Source: an uncultured Eubacteriales bacterium
GTDB lineage: Bacteria > Bacillota > Clostridia > Lachnospirales > Lachnospiraceae
Direction: 5' to 3'
NCBI GenBank assembly: GCA_949292785.1
Contig: CASFBK010000004.1
Coordinates: 62,001 to 126,000, forward strand
Length of the DNA: 64,000 nucleotides
The notes below the pieces were generated by a model. The model was not told where the DNA came from and did no database searches. It worked only from the letters and a program-made list of their open reading frames with translations. Positions 37,001 through 45,449 of the stretch are shown here, one piece after another. A program made the translations under genes and the position numbers. Every line of letters begins with the position of its first letter. Position 1 is the first letter of the stretch.

Positions 37001-37600
37001 ATGAGCAGAACAAATGGAACAACAGGAAATAATATACAAATCAGAAATAAGATTGCAGAATATCAGCAGAAGATACAAAATGCTAGAAACAAAACAAGTA
37101 ATCTTAGTGGGCAGATAGAAGAATACAGCAGATGCATTCAAAAGGTTCAGGAAGAGATTATTCAATATCAGGAGCAGATAAGGCAACTGGAACAGCGCAT
37201 AGAGGGCTTGCGGCAGGCGTTGGAAAAAGTAAAAGACATGAAACGCAAGTTTGATGACAATTATCGCAGACGGAAGGGAAAGACGGAGGCAGTTTTGAAC
37301 TATACCAGACATCCGGTAATTCCTACACGGTATTGTAACGGAATGAAATCCTTGTTGGTGGGAAAAGAATTTGAGCGGGCAAATAGGGGATTTGATAATA
37401 GTCAGACTATGATAAAAAGAAGAGTGGAAGAGCTATTGCAGGAAATTGAAAATTTAAAGCAACGGATACGAGAATGTGAAAACAGAATTAATGAGTATCA
37501 ATATCATATTAATCTGGCAAATCAGACAATCAGTGGATTGAACGGTGAAATATCAGGGTATGAAAATACAATTAGGACATTGAGAATGCAGTTACAATAG
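37001..37600 (+). CDS. YwqH/DUF5082-like coiled-coil protein, T7SS partner set 1
   Basis: A 199-residue almost wholly helical protein with two coiled coils (about 15-85 and 135-199) flanking a central basic segment (NYTRHPVIPTRYCNG). Resembles YwqH/DUF5082 proteins that precede LXG toxins in Firmicutes. AAGGAG lies before the ATG. It heads a compact run of three small helical genes plus the effector 38194-39411, and probably helps target that effector. Family assignment is by size, composition and context. Confidence 0.6.
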   Translation: MSRTNGTTGNNIQIRNKIAEYQQKIQNARNKTSNLSGQIEEYSRCIQKVQEEIIQYQEQIRQLEQRIEGLRQALEKVKDMKRKFDDNYRRRKGKTEAVLNYTRHPVIPTRYCNGMKSLLVGKEFERANRGFDNSQTMIKRRVEELLQEIENLKQRIRECENRINEYQYHINLANQTISGLNGEISGYENTIRTLRMQLQ

Positions 37601-37609
37601 GAGGCAGAG

Positions 37610-37894
37610 ATGGCAGAAAAAAGCGTAATTATTAGTGATGGTTATTTAATAGAGATGGGAAAGTTCTACAAGGAAACAGCAGAACAATTAGAAGAGATAA
37701 TGGAAACGTATTTAAATGTAATGGAAATGACAAATACCAGGACGATGGAAGGAGACATTGCGGAGGGACTGCAGGTATTTATTCAGTATGCCAAGAAAAT
37801 GAAAGGGCAGATTTCTGTCATGGGAAGGATAGGAAAGCAGGCAGAAGAATATTTTTTAAAGGCAGTGGATAGAGCAGACCAGTATTTATTTTAG
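37610..37894 (+). CDS. Small helical T7SS partner (Lap-like), set 1
   Basis: A 94-residue helical protein beginning ISDGYLIEMGKFYKETAEQL, of WXG100 size but without a clear WxG. LXG effectors in Firmicutes usually need two such small partners, which form a rod with the LXG domain. AGGAGGCAGAG precedes the ATG, 10 bases after the previous stop. Confidence 0.6.
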   Translation: MAEKSVIISDGYLIEMGKFYKETAEQLEEIMETYLNVMEMTNTRTMEGDIAEGLQVFIQYAKKMKGQISVMGRIGKQAEEYFLKAVDRADQYLF

Positions 37895-37905
37895 GAGGGA
37901 TAAAA

Positions 37906-38193
37906 ATGGCAAAGGGATTAGAGATAAACAGTCCACTAATAAGTGGAACGATAGAAAATTTAGAAGGTATAAAAACAAGAATGGAAGGAAATCCGGTGAA
38001 AGTTCCGGAAAAGCAAGGAAGCGGGGAAACAGTGGAAATGTTAGATAAAACGGCTCAGGAATATAAGAAAATGTATGAGGCAATATTAGACTTGAATACA
38101 CAGACAATTGCTTATTTGAAAATAGTGAAAGATTCATTTACGAAAGTGGACAAATCATTTATAGATGCATGGAGAAGAGGGGTAGAAAGATAA
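37906..38193 (+). CDS. Small helical T7SS partner (DUF3130/TIGR04197-like), set 1
   Basis: A 95-residue protein with an N-terminal polar segment (LEINSPLISGTIENLEGIKTR) and a C-terminal helix with DKTAQEYKKMYEAILDLNTQ, similar to Lap partners of LXG toxins. AGGAGGG precedes the ATG. Its stop is directly followed by the effector ATG at 38194, indicating coupling. Confidence 0.6.
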   Translation: MAKGLEINSPLISGTIENLEGIKTRMEGNPVKVPEKQGSGETVEMLDKTAQEYKKMYEAILDLNTQTIAYLKIVKDSFTKVDKSFIDAWRRGVER

Positions 38194-39411
38194 ATGGCAA
38201 TATATTATAGTGGAATAAAAAGGGATTTTTCTGATGAAGCCAGGGAGAAATTGCTTCAGGCAGTGAGAGATGTAAACGAAAGTCAATGGAGCGAGGTAAC
38301 AGATTATATAGGAGATTACATACAGAGAGTAAATGACAGTATGGTACGAGAAGGGGCAGGAATGTTACGTGATATTGATGGTGAACTTTTGAATGCGCAG
38401 GAGTATTATGAGAAGATTGTAGATAAGAATAATTCAACTGAAAAAGAGATTAATCAGATTTTTGACGATGTAATAAGTGAGGATAAAAGAGGAAAGGCAC
38501 GTTTTGAAGAAATATACGATTGTATAAAAAAACAGACGGAATATATACAAAATTTAGCTGATATCATGAACCCGGACAATCATAAGTTTCAGGTGGAACA
38601 GATAGTAAAAGAATTGAAGGCATCTTATCAGGCGGTATTGGAAAAGGCAGGGGCAGTAATGGGGAGTATGTTAGAAGAAGGGTCTACTGTCGGTGAGAAT
38701 TCATTGGCAGGAGAATTGCTTATAATGTTAGCGGGAGAAGAGCCTGTTTGGTATGCGGAATACGCAGATATGTCGGAAAGTGAAAGAGAGCATTATATTC
38801 AATCCATAGCAAATGTAATGCAGGAATTAATTCCGTATCTGAATCTGGGCGCACATTTTAATCGAATAGAGATTCCGATAGGTGGAGATTGCTATGCTTA
38901 TTATGAATTAGAAATCAGTATGGATTTCAAAGAAGAGGACAGGGAAAATATGCCGGAGCTCCAGATACTTTTGAATCATCAGTTAGAAAGTATGATAAGT
39001 TATACTTTTTCAACTGATGATGGAAGTGTAGAAATCGGAACAGAAGGATTAGAAGCAGAGATTGTGCAGGGGGAGGGAAATGTAAGAAGTACATTGGGAA
39101 TAAGTAGTGAGGGAGGATTGGCTGCTGGAATAGTTTATGAATATGCTGAAGGAACAGTGACGGTTAGTAGTGGTATAGATACAATTACTGGGGAGAATTA
39201 CATAGAAGCAGAAAGTGAAACAGAAAAACTGGGAACAGTCACAAGTACGATTGGTATAGGGCAAGGGGAGAATAATACCCCTGCAGAGCTTTCCGATTGG
39301 GAAGCTGATGTTATAGAACGATTGGAGGAAAGCTTGTTTACAGATAATCCATTTGATTATGTATTTTATTTTCCGACGCCAACACCATCACCAATTCCGG
39401 TATTTTGGTAA
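38194..39411 (+). CDS. Putative LXG-like T7SS effector with novel beta-rich C-terminus
   Basis: A 405-residue protein. Residues 1-190 are helical (FSDEAREKLLQAVRDVNESQ, then DQIFDDVISEDKRG-like stretches) as in LXG targeting domains. From about 235 the sequence becomes beta-rich, with alternating polar and hydrophobic residues (YYELEISMDFKEED, VSSGIDTITGENYIEAESE, LGTVTSTIGIG). The C-terminus is a Pro/Thr/Ser tail ending PTPTPSPIPVFW. The alternation could form amphipathic hairpins of a membrane-inserting domain. Followed by two paralogous anchored proteins, as expected for immunity. The toxic activity is unknown. Confidence 0.55.
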   Translation: MAIYYSGIKRDFSDEAREKLLQAVRDVNESQWSEVTDYIGDYIQRVNDSMVREGAGMLRDIDGELLNAQEYYEKIVDKNNSTEKEINQIFDDVISEDKRGKARFEEIYDCIKKQTEYIQNLADIMNPDNHKFQVEQIVKELKASYQAVLEKAGAVMGSMLEEGSTVGENSLAGELLIMLAGEEPVWYAEYADMSESEREHYIQSIANVMQELIPYLNLGAHFNRIEIPIGGDCYAYYELEISMDFKEEDRENMPELQILLNHQLESMISYTFSTDDGSVEIGTEGLEAEIVQGEGNVRSTLGISSEGGLAAGIVYEYAEGTVTVSSGIDTITGENYIEAESETEKLGTVTSTIGIGQGENNTPAELSDWEADVIERLEESLFTDNPFDYVFYFPTPTPSPIPVFW

Positions 39412-39437
39412 AAGAGATTTAGGAGTGAAACATTAAA

Positions 39438-40016
39438 ATGAAAAAACAGAGAAAAAAAAGAATAATCGTAGTAGCAGCGGTTGTAGTACTTGCAGTGCTT
39501 GTAGGGATAGGAATAAAAATATATCAGAGAACCCAGGTAAAGACGTATACATTTCCAGAAAATTTAGTAGATTATATGGGATTAAGTGTAGAACAACAAG
39601 TGGAAAATATCAATAAAGTTGATGCAACGGAAAATATATGTACGGCAGTATATGAAAATGAGGATGGTTCCTTTTCGGTAAAATTAAATGAAAAGCAACA
39701 GAAATGGTGGGTTAAAAATACGGGTACAAAAATAAGGGAATATGAAAAGTCAGTTGCGCAAAATGGAGGAAAATTAGAGGTATCAGAAAATCGAAAAAGT
39801 GTAATATTTGAAGTTTCCCCTGATTTAAGTATGGAGTATATACATTCTAAAAGTTTTTCAGTATCTGTATTTGCAGCAGAATATCAGATATTAACCGGAA
39901 ATACGGAAAAATGGGAGGTATATTTGTGCTTCAAAAACATCGAAACCGGAGAAATCATTGCGGATGGAACCCTGCCATATGACACCATAGAGTTTACGGA
40001 TGCGGATATAAAATAG
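39438..40016 (+). CDS. Putative membrane-anchored immunity protein, family B copy 1
   Basis: A 192-residue protein with a basic N-terminus (MKKQRKKR), one anchor (about 9-26, IIVVAAVVVLAVLVGIGI) and an outer domain ending IETGEIIADGTLPYDTIEF. AGGAGTG lies before the ATG. A close paralogue follows at 40062. Position straight after the LXG-like effector supports immunity. An outer-facing domain suits an effector that attacks the membrane from outside. The family is not recognised by name. Confidence 0.6.
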   Translation: MKKQRKKRIIVVAAVVVLAVLVGIGIKIYQRTQVKTYTFPENLVDYMGLSVEQQVENINKVDATENICTAVYENEDGSFSVKLNEKQQKWWVKNTGTKIREYEKSVAQNGGKLEVSENRKSVIFEVSPDLSMEYIHSKSFSVSVFAAEYQILTGNTEKWEVYLCFKNIETGEIIADGTLPYDTIEFTDADIK

Positions 40017-40061
40017 AGTATGTTTTTGTATGAGAAATAAGAAAGCAAAGAGGTAAATATT

Positions 40062-40646
40062 TTGAAGAAACAAAGAGAGAATAAAATCCCAATAATTGTA
40101 ATAGCATCGGTTGTGGTACTTGCAGTAATTGTAGGAATAGGAATAAAAATATACCAGAGAGCCCAGACAAAAACGTATATATTTCCGAAAGACCTAATCG
40201 ATTATGCGGGGCTTACAGTGGAACGGCAAATAGAGGCAATTAATAGAGATAATAAGACAGAAGATGTATGTACAGCAGTATATGCAAATGAAGATGGTTC
40301 TATTTCATTGGAATTAAATGAGAAACAATGGAATTGGTGGTTTAATACCATAAGTAATCAAATAAGTGATTATGAAAATTCAGTTGCTCAAAACGGAGGA
40401 AAATTAGAGGTATCAGAGAACCGAAAAAGTGTGATATTTGAAGTTTTTCCTGATTTAAGTATGGAGTATATACATACTAAAAGTTTTTTAGCAACTGTAT
40501 GTGCAGCAGAGTATCAGATATTAACAGAAAATACGGAAAATTGGGAGATATATTTGTGCTTCAAAAACATCGAAACCGGAGAAATCATAGCAGAAGGAAC
40601 CCTGCCATATGACACCATAGAGTTTACGAATGAAGATTTGAAATAG
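40062..40646 (+). CDS. Putative membrane-anchored immunity protein, family B copy 2
   Basis: A 194-residue paralogue of 39438-40016, with a TTG start preceded by AAGAGGT. The anchor and C-terminus (LCFKNIETGEIIAEGTLPYD) are nearly unchanged; substitutions cluster in the middle (NEKQWNWWFNTISNQISDYE against NEKQQKWWVKNTGTKIREYE). This pattern suggests duplication followed by divergence of the toxin-contact surface. Confidence 0.6.
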   Translation: MKKQRENKIPIIVIASVVVLAVIVGIGIKIYQRAQTKTYIFPKDLIDYAGLTVERQIEAINRDNKTEDVCTAVYANEDGSISLELNEKQWNWWFNTISNQISDYENSVAQNGGKLEVSENRKSVIFEVFPDLSMEYIHTKSFLATVCAAEYQILTENTENWEIYLCFKNIETGEIIAEGTLPYDTIEFTNEDLK

Positions 40647-40660
40647 AGAGGAATAATAGA

Positions 40661-41122
40661 ATGAAGACCATAAAAATATTTGACGAGAAATTGCAAATGG
40701 ATATACCCACTGGTTTTAAAGATGCCTCCAGTGAGTATATCAGAAAGCATTACGGACATGGCGTACAGCCTCAAGTTGTAAAGGTGAAAGAAAAGGAAGG
40801 CGTAACCATCAGTATTTCATGTTTACATCAGCAGGTAGAGGAAGAAGATTTATTAAAAGAAATCAAACGTTATGGTGTATTGTATCACAGAATATTACCG
40901 GGATTTGAACAGTTTGGAATTGCAGAAAAAGAGATACATGGACATCGTTATGTTTCCATGCAGTACAAGTCCTTTGCTCTGGCACGAGATTTATACAATT
41001 TTATGGTAATGGGAAGTATAGAAGGAATGATGCTTTTGCTGCAATTCCATTGTACATATCGGGATTATGAAACATGGTGTCCCGTTTTTCTGGAAGTAAC
41101 AGAGTCTTTAAAATTATTTTGA
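40661..41122 (+). CDS. Conserved hypothetical protein of the T7SS locus
   Basis: A 153-residue soluble protein with no signal peptide. It starts with strands and a short amphipathic segment (FDEKLQMDIPTGF), and ends with FLEVTESLKLF, a pattern reminiscent of DcrB/PsbP-like (DUF1795) folds, in which a strand-rich core ends in a helix with LxS. The resemblance is weak. It sits 15 bases after family B copy 2, so it may be a further immunity or accessory protein. Confidence 0.45.
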   Translation: MKTIKIFDEKLQMDIPTGFKDASSEYIRKHYGHGVQPQVVKVKEKEGVTISISCLHQQVEEEDLLKEIKRYGVLYHRILPGFEQFGIAEKEIHGHRYVSMQYKSFALARDLYNFMVMGSIEGMMLLLQFHCTYRDYETWCPVFLEVTESLKLF

Positions 41123-41353
41123 AAATTATTCGCTTATAAATAAAGAAGAAATCTTTAACGCAGACTATCATTTTGGAATAAAAGTCTTAGAGGAAAACGT
41201 GTGTTTTTTATTATCTTTTGGTAGCTCATGCGGGAATTAACGGAAGAAGAATAGTCGGGTTTACAGGGGAGAAAAAGAAGAAAATATTTGTCAGGAAATG
41301 GTCAATGGGAAAGAAAAATAATACTGAAAAGATACAAAAGAGGAGAAAGTAAA

Positions 41354-41851
41354 ATGGCAAAGAACGTAGTACATAATAATTCTCATAGTTCTGGCAGTTC
41401 AAATAACTCTGGCAGTAGTTCGCATGGTTCCACCAGCAGACCTACCGCACAGCAATTAGCCGCACAGCGAGCGCGGGAAGAAGCGGAAAGAAAGGCGGCA
41501 ATTCAGGCACAAATAGATACAAGGAATGGTCAAATTGCGCAATTTAACGGAATCATTTCTGAATTACAGGCAGAAAGAACCGATATGACAAATTCCATTC
41601 AAAAATGGACAAATGCGAAAGGGGTATTTTGGCAGGAAGACATTACATATGTAGGTGAAGTGAAAAATATTTTCGAGGGAGAAGCAGCCAAATCCATTAA
41701 GCAGCAGAATGATTCCAAAATAATCCTAATGGATGAAAAAATGACTAGTGCAATAGCCATAAAAGATTCCGTTGGTGGACAAGAAAACAGGGTGAGAACA
41801 AAAATAGGTACATTAAATGCAGAAATAGCCAATTTAAGAAGTCAGTTATAG
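41354..41851 (+). CDS. YwqH/DUF5082-like coiled-coil protein, T7SS partner set 2
   Basis: A 165-residue protein with a Ser/His/Gly/Asn-rich N-terminus (HNNSHSSGSSNNSGSSSHG), an Ala/Arg helix and a helical body with NGIISELQAERTDMTNSIQK and C-terminal TLNAEIANLRSQL. The body resembles the 37001 protein. I start at the ATG at 41354 (AAGAGGAGAAAG upstream) rather than an in-frame start at 41288. It opens a second set of three small partners but no LXG effector follows. Confidence 0.6.
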   Translation: MAKNVVHNNSHSSGSSNNSGSSSHGSTSRPTAQQLAAQRAREEAERKAAIQAQIDTRNGQIAQFNGIISELQAERTDMTNSIQKWTNAKGVFWQEDITYVGEVKNIFEGEAAKSIKQQNDSKIILMDEKMTSAIAIKDSVGGQENRVRTKIGTLNAEIANLRSQL

Positions 41852-41861
41852 GAGGAAAAGC

Positions 41862-42146
41862 ATGGCAAATAATGTAAATGGGCAAAGCAGCGGATATGAC
41901 AAAATGGACACGTTGAATACAGTGCATGCAACTCTTCTCGCAGAGTTAAAACAAGAAATAAAAGATACAAGGGAGCTTGTGGGAAAAGGCAAAGGATTCT
42001 ATGTAGAAAGCACTTGTAAGAAAATAAATACATTAATAGATTCTCTGGAAAAACAAATACTTCCTACATTAGAAAAATCCTTTGAAGCATCTGAAAAATC
42101 AGTAGTATCTATGGAAAAAATTCTTACCAATAACGATTATTTCTAG
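41862..42146 (+). CDS. Small helical T7SS partner (Lap-like), set 2
   Basis: A 94-residue helical protein (DKMDTLNTVHATLLAELKQE, then TLIDSLEKQILPTLEKSFEA), the counterpart of 37610-37894 in size and position, though with little direct identity. AGGAGGAAAAGC precedes the ATG. Confidence 0.58.
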   Translation: MANNVNGQSSGYDKMDTLNTVHATLLAELKQEIKDTRELVGKGKGFYVESTCKKINTLIDSLEKQILPTLEKSFEASEKSVVSMEKILTNNDYF

Positions 42147-42156
42147 GAGGTACATT

Positions 42157-42453
42157 ATGAGTACAACAATTATTAATTATCAAAAAGTTGAGCAAACTAC
42201 TGCATCTATCAAGGGTGCAGCAAATGAAAATCTGAAAAATTATGCCAATACTCAGTATAAAAAACTGACAGATGCAATGGCTGACTGTAAAGGAGATTAT
42301 AAAACGTCTGTAGTAAAAGAACTGCAGGAAGAACAAAAGGCAGTAGTTGCAGCAGCAGATTTTATGATAAAGTTACAGACTATGATTAAAAAAACCGCGG
42401 ACTCCTTTCAAAATCTGGATAAATCCTATAAAAATGGTGCAAGAATGCAGTAA
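42157..42453 (+). CDS. Small helical WXG100/DUF3130-like T7SS partner, set 2
   Basis: A 98-residue helical hairpin protein with a central polar turn (TDAMADCKGDYKTSVVKEL) and a second helix ending DSFQNLDKSYKNGARMQ. It lacks a clear WxG. AGGAGGTACATT precedes the ATG. It is the last gene of the T7SS island; no effector gene follows on either strand. Confidence 0.58.
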   Translation: MSTTIINYQKVEQTTASIKGAANENLKNYANTQYKKLTDAMADCKGDYKTSVVKELQEEQKAVVAAADFMIKLQTMIKKTADSFQNLDKSYKNGARMQ

Positions 42454-42598
42454 ATTACATAGAGCGTTCAAGACGTATCAGAAGTACGCAGTCTGTGCCT
42501 GTCAGCAAAGAAGAGATATATTTAGGAAAAGGTTGTATTTACTCAAAAACTATTTATAATTATGATTAAAATCAGTGGTGCAGAAAGGAGTAAAGATA

Positions 42599-43513
42599 AT
42601 GATAGAATATATCAGAAAGTCCGTTGATGGGGGATTAAGCCTTGCTGTCCGGGGAGAAGGTTCACAGCCAATCCTTACGATTATGAATATAGATGAATTT
42701 CGTGAAAAAAAAGAAGGTTTTCCTCATCATAAAGAACTTTTGCACAACCTTGGTTCTATCCGTTACTGTAAGGCAGAAATTTTTAAAGACTGTATTCTGG
42801 GAACGTTGCGAATTCCTCAGAAAAGTGAGCATCGCCAGCCTCAGCTTTCCTTTGGATTTTATATGACGCGGGATGCACTCTTTTTTATTAAGGACACGGG
42901 TGAGTTAAAACGGTGGGTAGAGAAGCAGGCAGACATGATTCAGGATTTGCAATCACCGGATCAGATTCTGCTACAGTTCATGGAAAAGATGATTGAAAAT
43001 GATATTCTATATCTGTCTCATTTAGAAAAAGAAATGGAAACCATGGAGGATGCACTGATTCATGGGATTTCAGAAGATTTTTTTCAAGTGCTCACAAAGT
43101 ATCGTCAAAAACTTTCAGAATTGAATGCATATTATGAACAGTTGACCGCCATTGGTGATTTGATACAGTCCCATGACTGTTTTTCATTGATTCAAAATGT
43201 GGAATTATGGGACAGGTATACGCTTGGAACAGAACGACTTCAAAATCATGTAAATCTCTTACGTGAAAATGTTCTACAGCTTCGAGAATTATATCAAGCC
43301 CAGCAGGATGCACAGCAGAATAAAGTAATGTGTATTCTCACGGTTGTTACTACGTTGTTTCTCCCGCTTACCCTTTTGACGGGGTGGTATGGTATGAATT
43401 TTGCTCATATGCCAGAGCTGCACTGGAAGTATGGTTATCTTGGGGTTGTCGTTGCTGCAATTATAATAGTCTCTTTAGAAATCATTTATTTTAAAAAGAA
43501 AAAGCTTTTTTAA
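42599..43513 (+). CDS. CorA family divalent cation transporter
   Basis: A 304-residue CorA-like Mg2+/Co2+ channel. The N-terminal cytoplasmic domain (1-240) is short and diverged. Two C-terminal membrane helices flank the signature YGMNF in LTGWYGMNFAHMPEL, and the basic tail KKKKLF is usual. I use the ATG at 42599 (AAGGAG upstream). It stands alone between the T7SS island and hsp20. Confidence 0.9.
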   Translation: MIEYIRKSVDGGLSLAVRGEGSQPILTIMNIDEFREKKEGFPHHKELLHNLGSIRYCKAEIFKDCILGTLRIPQKSEHRQPQLSFGFYMTRDALFFIKDTGELKRWVEKQADMIQDLQSPDQILLQFMEKMIENDILYLSHLEKEMETMEDALIHGISEDFFQVLTKYRQKLSELNAYYEQLTAIGDLIQSHDCFSLIQNVELWDRYTLGTERLQNHVNLLRENVLQLRELYQAQQDAQQNKVMCILTVVTTLFLPLTLLTGWYGMNFAHMPELHWKYGYLGVVVAAIIIVSLEIIYFKKKKLF

Positions 43514-43540
43514 AAGTTCACAGAATTTTCACAAAAATTA

Positions 43541-43567
43541 TTAGCACTCCCTATTGACGAGTGCTAA
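43541..43567 (+). promoter_or_regulatory. CIRCE element (HrcA operator)
   Basis: TTAGCACTC, nine bases, GAGTGCTAA: a perfect match to the CIRCE inverted repeat bound by the heat-shock repressor HrcA. It overlaps the -35 of the hsp20 promoter. Confidence 0.95.
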
Positions 43568-43582
43568 TATAGGTGCTATAGT
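43554..43582 (+). promoter_or_regulatory. hsp20 promoter
   Basis: TTGACG (43554-43559), 17 bases, TATAGT (43577-43582). The -35 lies within the CIRCE spacer and right arm, so HrcA binding would block RNA polymerase. The start codon is 112 bases downstream of the -10, giving a leader of about 105 bases. Confidence 0.85.
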
Positions 43583-43693
43583 ATATATAGAACAAAGGAA
43601 GAGGGATAAAAAGAAAGATAATATTTCAAAGAATCCTGATTCTGAGGTTCCAGGAAACAAGTATAGTGAAAATTTGAAAAGGAGAGATGACTT

Positions 43694-44158
43694 ATGTTAA
43701 TGCCTAGTATTTTTGGAGAAAACCTGTTTGATGATTTTATGAATGGTTTTCCGTTTTATAATGATAAGGATATGAAGAAGTTAGAGAAGAAGCTGTATGG
43801 ACATCGTGCCAATAATTTGATGAAAACCGATATCAAAGAAAATGATGACAGTTATGAACTTGAGATGGATTTGCCCGGATTTAAAAAAGATGAAGTAAAA
43901 GTTTCTTTGGAGAATGGTTGTCTGATTGTCAGTGCAGCAAAAGGCTTAGATGAGGATGAACGGGAAAAAGATACCGGTAAATACATTCGTAAAGAGCGTT
44001 ATGCCGGAGCTTGTCAGCGTTCTTTCTATGTAGGCGAAGATGTTGCACAGGATGACATTAAGGGTGAGTTCAAACATGGTATTTTGAAACTGACTATCCT
44101 GAAGAAAGAAGCAAAGCCTGCAGTAGAAGAAAAGAAATATATTGCCATCGAGGGTTAA
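43694..44158 (+). CDS. Hsp20/alpha-crystallin family small heat-shock protein
   Basis: A 154-residue ATP-independent chaperone. The N-terminal part (about 1-38) is short and hydrophobic (MLMPSIFGENLFDDFMNGF), and the alpha-crystallin domain (about 42-140) has YELEMDLPGFKKDEVKVSLE and the strand HGILKLTILKK. The last residues EEKKYIAIEG contain the I-x-I tail motif (IAI). AAAGGAGAG precedes the start. Under HrcA/CIRCE control and closed by a strong terminator. Confidence 0.95.
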   Translation: MLMPSIFGENLFDDFMNGFPFYNDKDMKKLEKKLYGHRANNLMKTDIKENDDSYELEMDLPGFKKDEVKVSLENGCLIVSAAKGLDEDEREKDTGKYIRKERYAGACQRSFYVGEDVAQDDIKGEFKHGILKLTILKKEAKPAVEEKKYIAIEG

Positions 44159-44177
44159 TGGCACCTCTTAATATAAA

Positions 44178-44220
44178 GGCTGCATATTCGCTGGGATGTG
44201 AATATGCAGCCCTTTGCATT
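44178..44220. terminator. Strong terminator between hsp20 and convergent speB-like gene
   Basis: GGCTGCATATTC and GAATATGCAGCC form a perfect 12-base stem with a 10-base loop, followed by a T-rich run (CTTTGCATTTT). It is suited to stop hsp20 transcription and perhaps the convergent gene. Confidence 0.85.
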
Positions 44221-44225
44221 TTAAT

Positions 44226-45179
44226 TTATAGCAGCCCCATTTTCTTTTTATAGGCAAGATGTGCCATAAATTCCGTTATTAGATTGGCAGCTGCAAAAGA
44301 GGTGATATTGCCGCAGTCATACTGGGGCGCTACTTCGACCACATCATAGCCAACAATGTCAAGCTCTTTAAGTCCACGGATAATTTCTAGTGCATCTGCT
44401 GTAGAAAAACCGCCGATTTCCGGGGTTCCGGTACCTGGTGCAAAGGCAGGATCCAGAAAATCAATATCAAAGGTTAAAAATGCCTTTGAATCGCCCACAC
44501 GTTCTTTGATTTGTCGGATAATTTCTTCATTTCCCATTTTATGGCACTCCGGTGCTGTCAGTACTTTAAAGCCCAGATCGGGGCTCATTTTTGTGTCAGC
44601 TTCCGTATAAAGTCCGCCTCGTATTCCAATCTGAATAGATTTTGAAGTGTCAATAATTTTTTCATTGGCAGCAATGCGGAAAGGCGTTCCGTGGTTATAT
44701 AGCTTGCCAAAGTATTCCTCCCATGTATCGTAGTGAGAGTCAAAATGAATGAGCGCAACCTGTCCATAGGTCTTGGAGCAGGCACGAAGCTCCGGCAGAG
44801 TGACAGAGTGGTCACCGCCCATGGAAATAGGAACAATTCCACTTGCAAAAAGAGGCTCTAAATCCTTTTGAATACATGCAAAAGAGTCTTCCGGAAATCC
44901 GGGAACTGTTTTTACATCTCCATAGTCAATTCCACTGCAATAATCAAAAATATTTACATTTAATACCGGATGATAGGGCTTAGTCAGGGAAGAGATATCT
45001 CGAATGGCGCTTGGACCGAACCGGGAACCCACCCGGTAGGAGGCACAGGTGTCAAAGGGGATTCCCACCACTGCGAAATCCACGTCTTCTGTTGTTTTTA
45101 CATATTCCATTCTCATAAAGGTTTTGATTCCGGAAAATCTAGGAGATTCCTGAGAATCTGCAGCTTTGTATTTTACCAT
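44226..45179 (-). CDS. Agmatinase-family ureohydrolase (copy 1)
   Basis: A 317-residue Mn-dependent ureohydrolase. Metal motifs are GGDHSVT, HFDSHYDTW and FDIDFLDPAFAPGTGTPEIG. Agmatinase converts agmatine to putrescine and urea; related enzymes act on other guanidino compounds, so the substrate is not certain. I start at the ATG at 45179 (AAGGATG upstream); the in-frame extension upstream has no ribosome site and covers the promoter. Divergent from a close paralogue at 45521, with three palindromic sites between them. A decarboxylase that could make agmatine is at 51704. Confidence 0.88.
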   Translation of the reverse strand: MVKYKAADSQESPRFSGIKTFMRMEYVKTTEDVDFAVVGIPFDTCASYRVGSRFGPSAIRDISSLTKPYHPVLNVNIFDYCSGIDYGDVKTVPGFPEDSFACIQKDLEPLFASGIVPISMGGDHSVTLPELRACSKTYGQVALIHFDSHYDTWEEYFGKLYNHGTPFRIAANEKIIDTSKSIQIGIRGGLYTEADTKMSPDLGFKVLTAPECHKMGNEEIIRQIKERVGDSKAFLTFDIDFLDPAFAPGTGTPEIGGFSTADALEIIRGLKELDIVGYDVVEVAPQYDCGNITSFAAANLITEFMAHLAYKKKMGLL

Positions 45180-45276
45180 AGTGATACATCCTTTCTGTGT
45201 AAAAGTTTTTGTAAATAAAATAATAAAAGACATTGTGGCAGCAAACTGTACCAGCAACGTCTTTGTTCTGTAAGTT

Positions 45277-45306
45277 ATTATAGGAGTATCTGGTCTGTTT
45301 TGTAAA
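45277..45306 (-). promoter_or_regulatory. Promoter of ureohydrolase copy 1
   Basis: On the minus strand TTTACA (45301-45306), 18 bases, TATAAT (45277-45282). The first palindromic site begins 6 bases upstream of its -35. Confidence 0.7.
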
Positions 45307-45311
45307 GAAGT

Positions 45312-45420
45312 ATTCAAAAGTGAATTTTTTTTTTTTTAAAATGAGATATAAAAATAAAAAGAAGCAAAAATAAAGAAAAAGAAGTATTCAAAAATGAATA
45401 TTTTAAGTTCAAAAACGAAT
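45312..45420. promoter_or_regulatory. Three-site palindromic operator cluster between divergent ureohydrolase genes
   Basis: ATTCAAAAGTGAAT (45312-45325), ATTCAAAAATGAAT (45386-45399) and GTTCAAAAACGAAT (45407-45420) share an ATTCA-N4-TGAAT plan. Sites 2 and 3 are spaced by 21 bases (two helical turns) and site 1 lies 74 bases from site 2. The plan is the inverse of an ARG box (TGAAT-N4-ATTCA), so ArgR is not a safe guess. The Fis-type regulator at 49763 is one candidate. Confidence 0.7.
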
Positions 45421-45449
45421 TATATGGTAAAAAAAGAGATTTTTTTTCG

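Noticed and set aside
45312-45420. ARG boxes for ArgR/AhrC between the agmatinase-like genes
   Set aside because: The half-sites are in the opposite order (ATTCA-N4-TGAAT instead of TGAAT-N4-ATTCA), so a canonical ARG box cannot be claimed.
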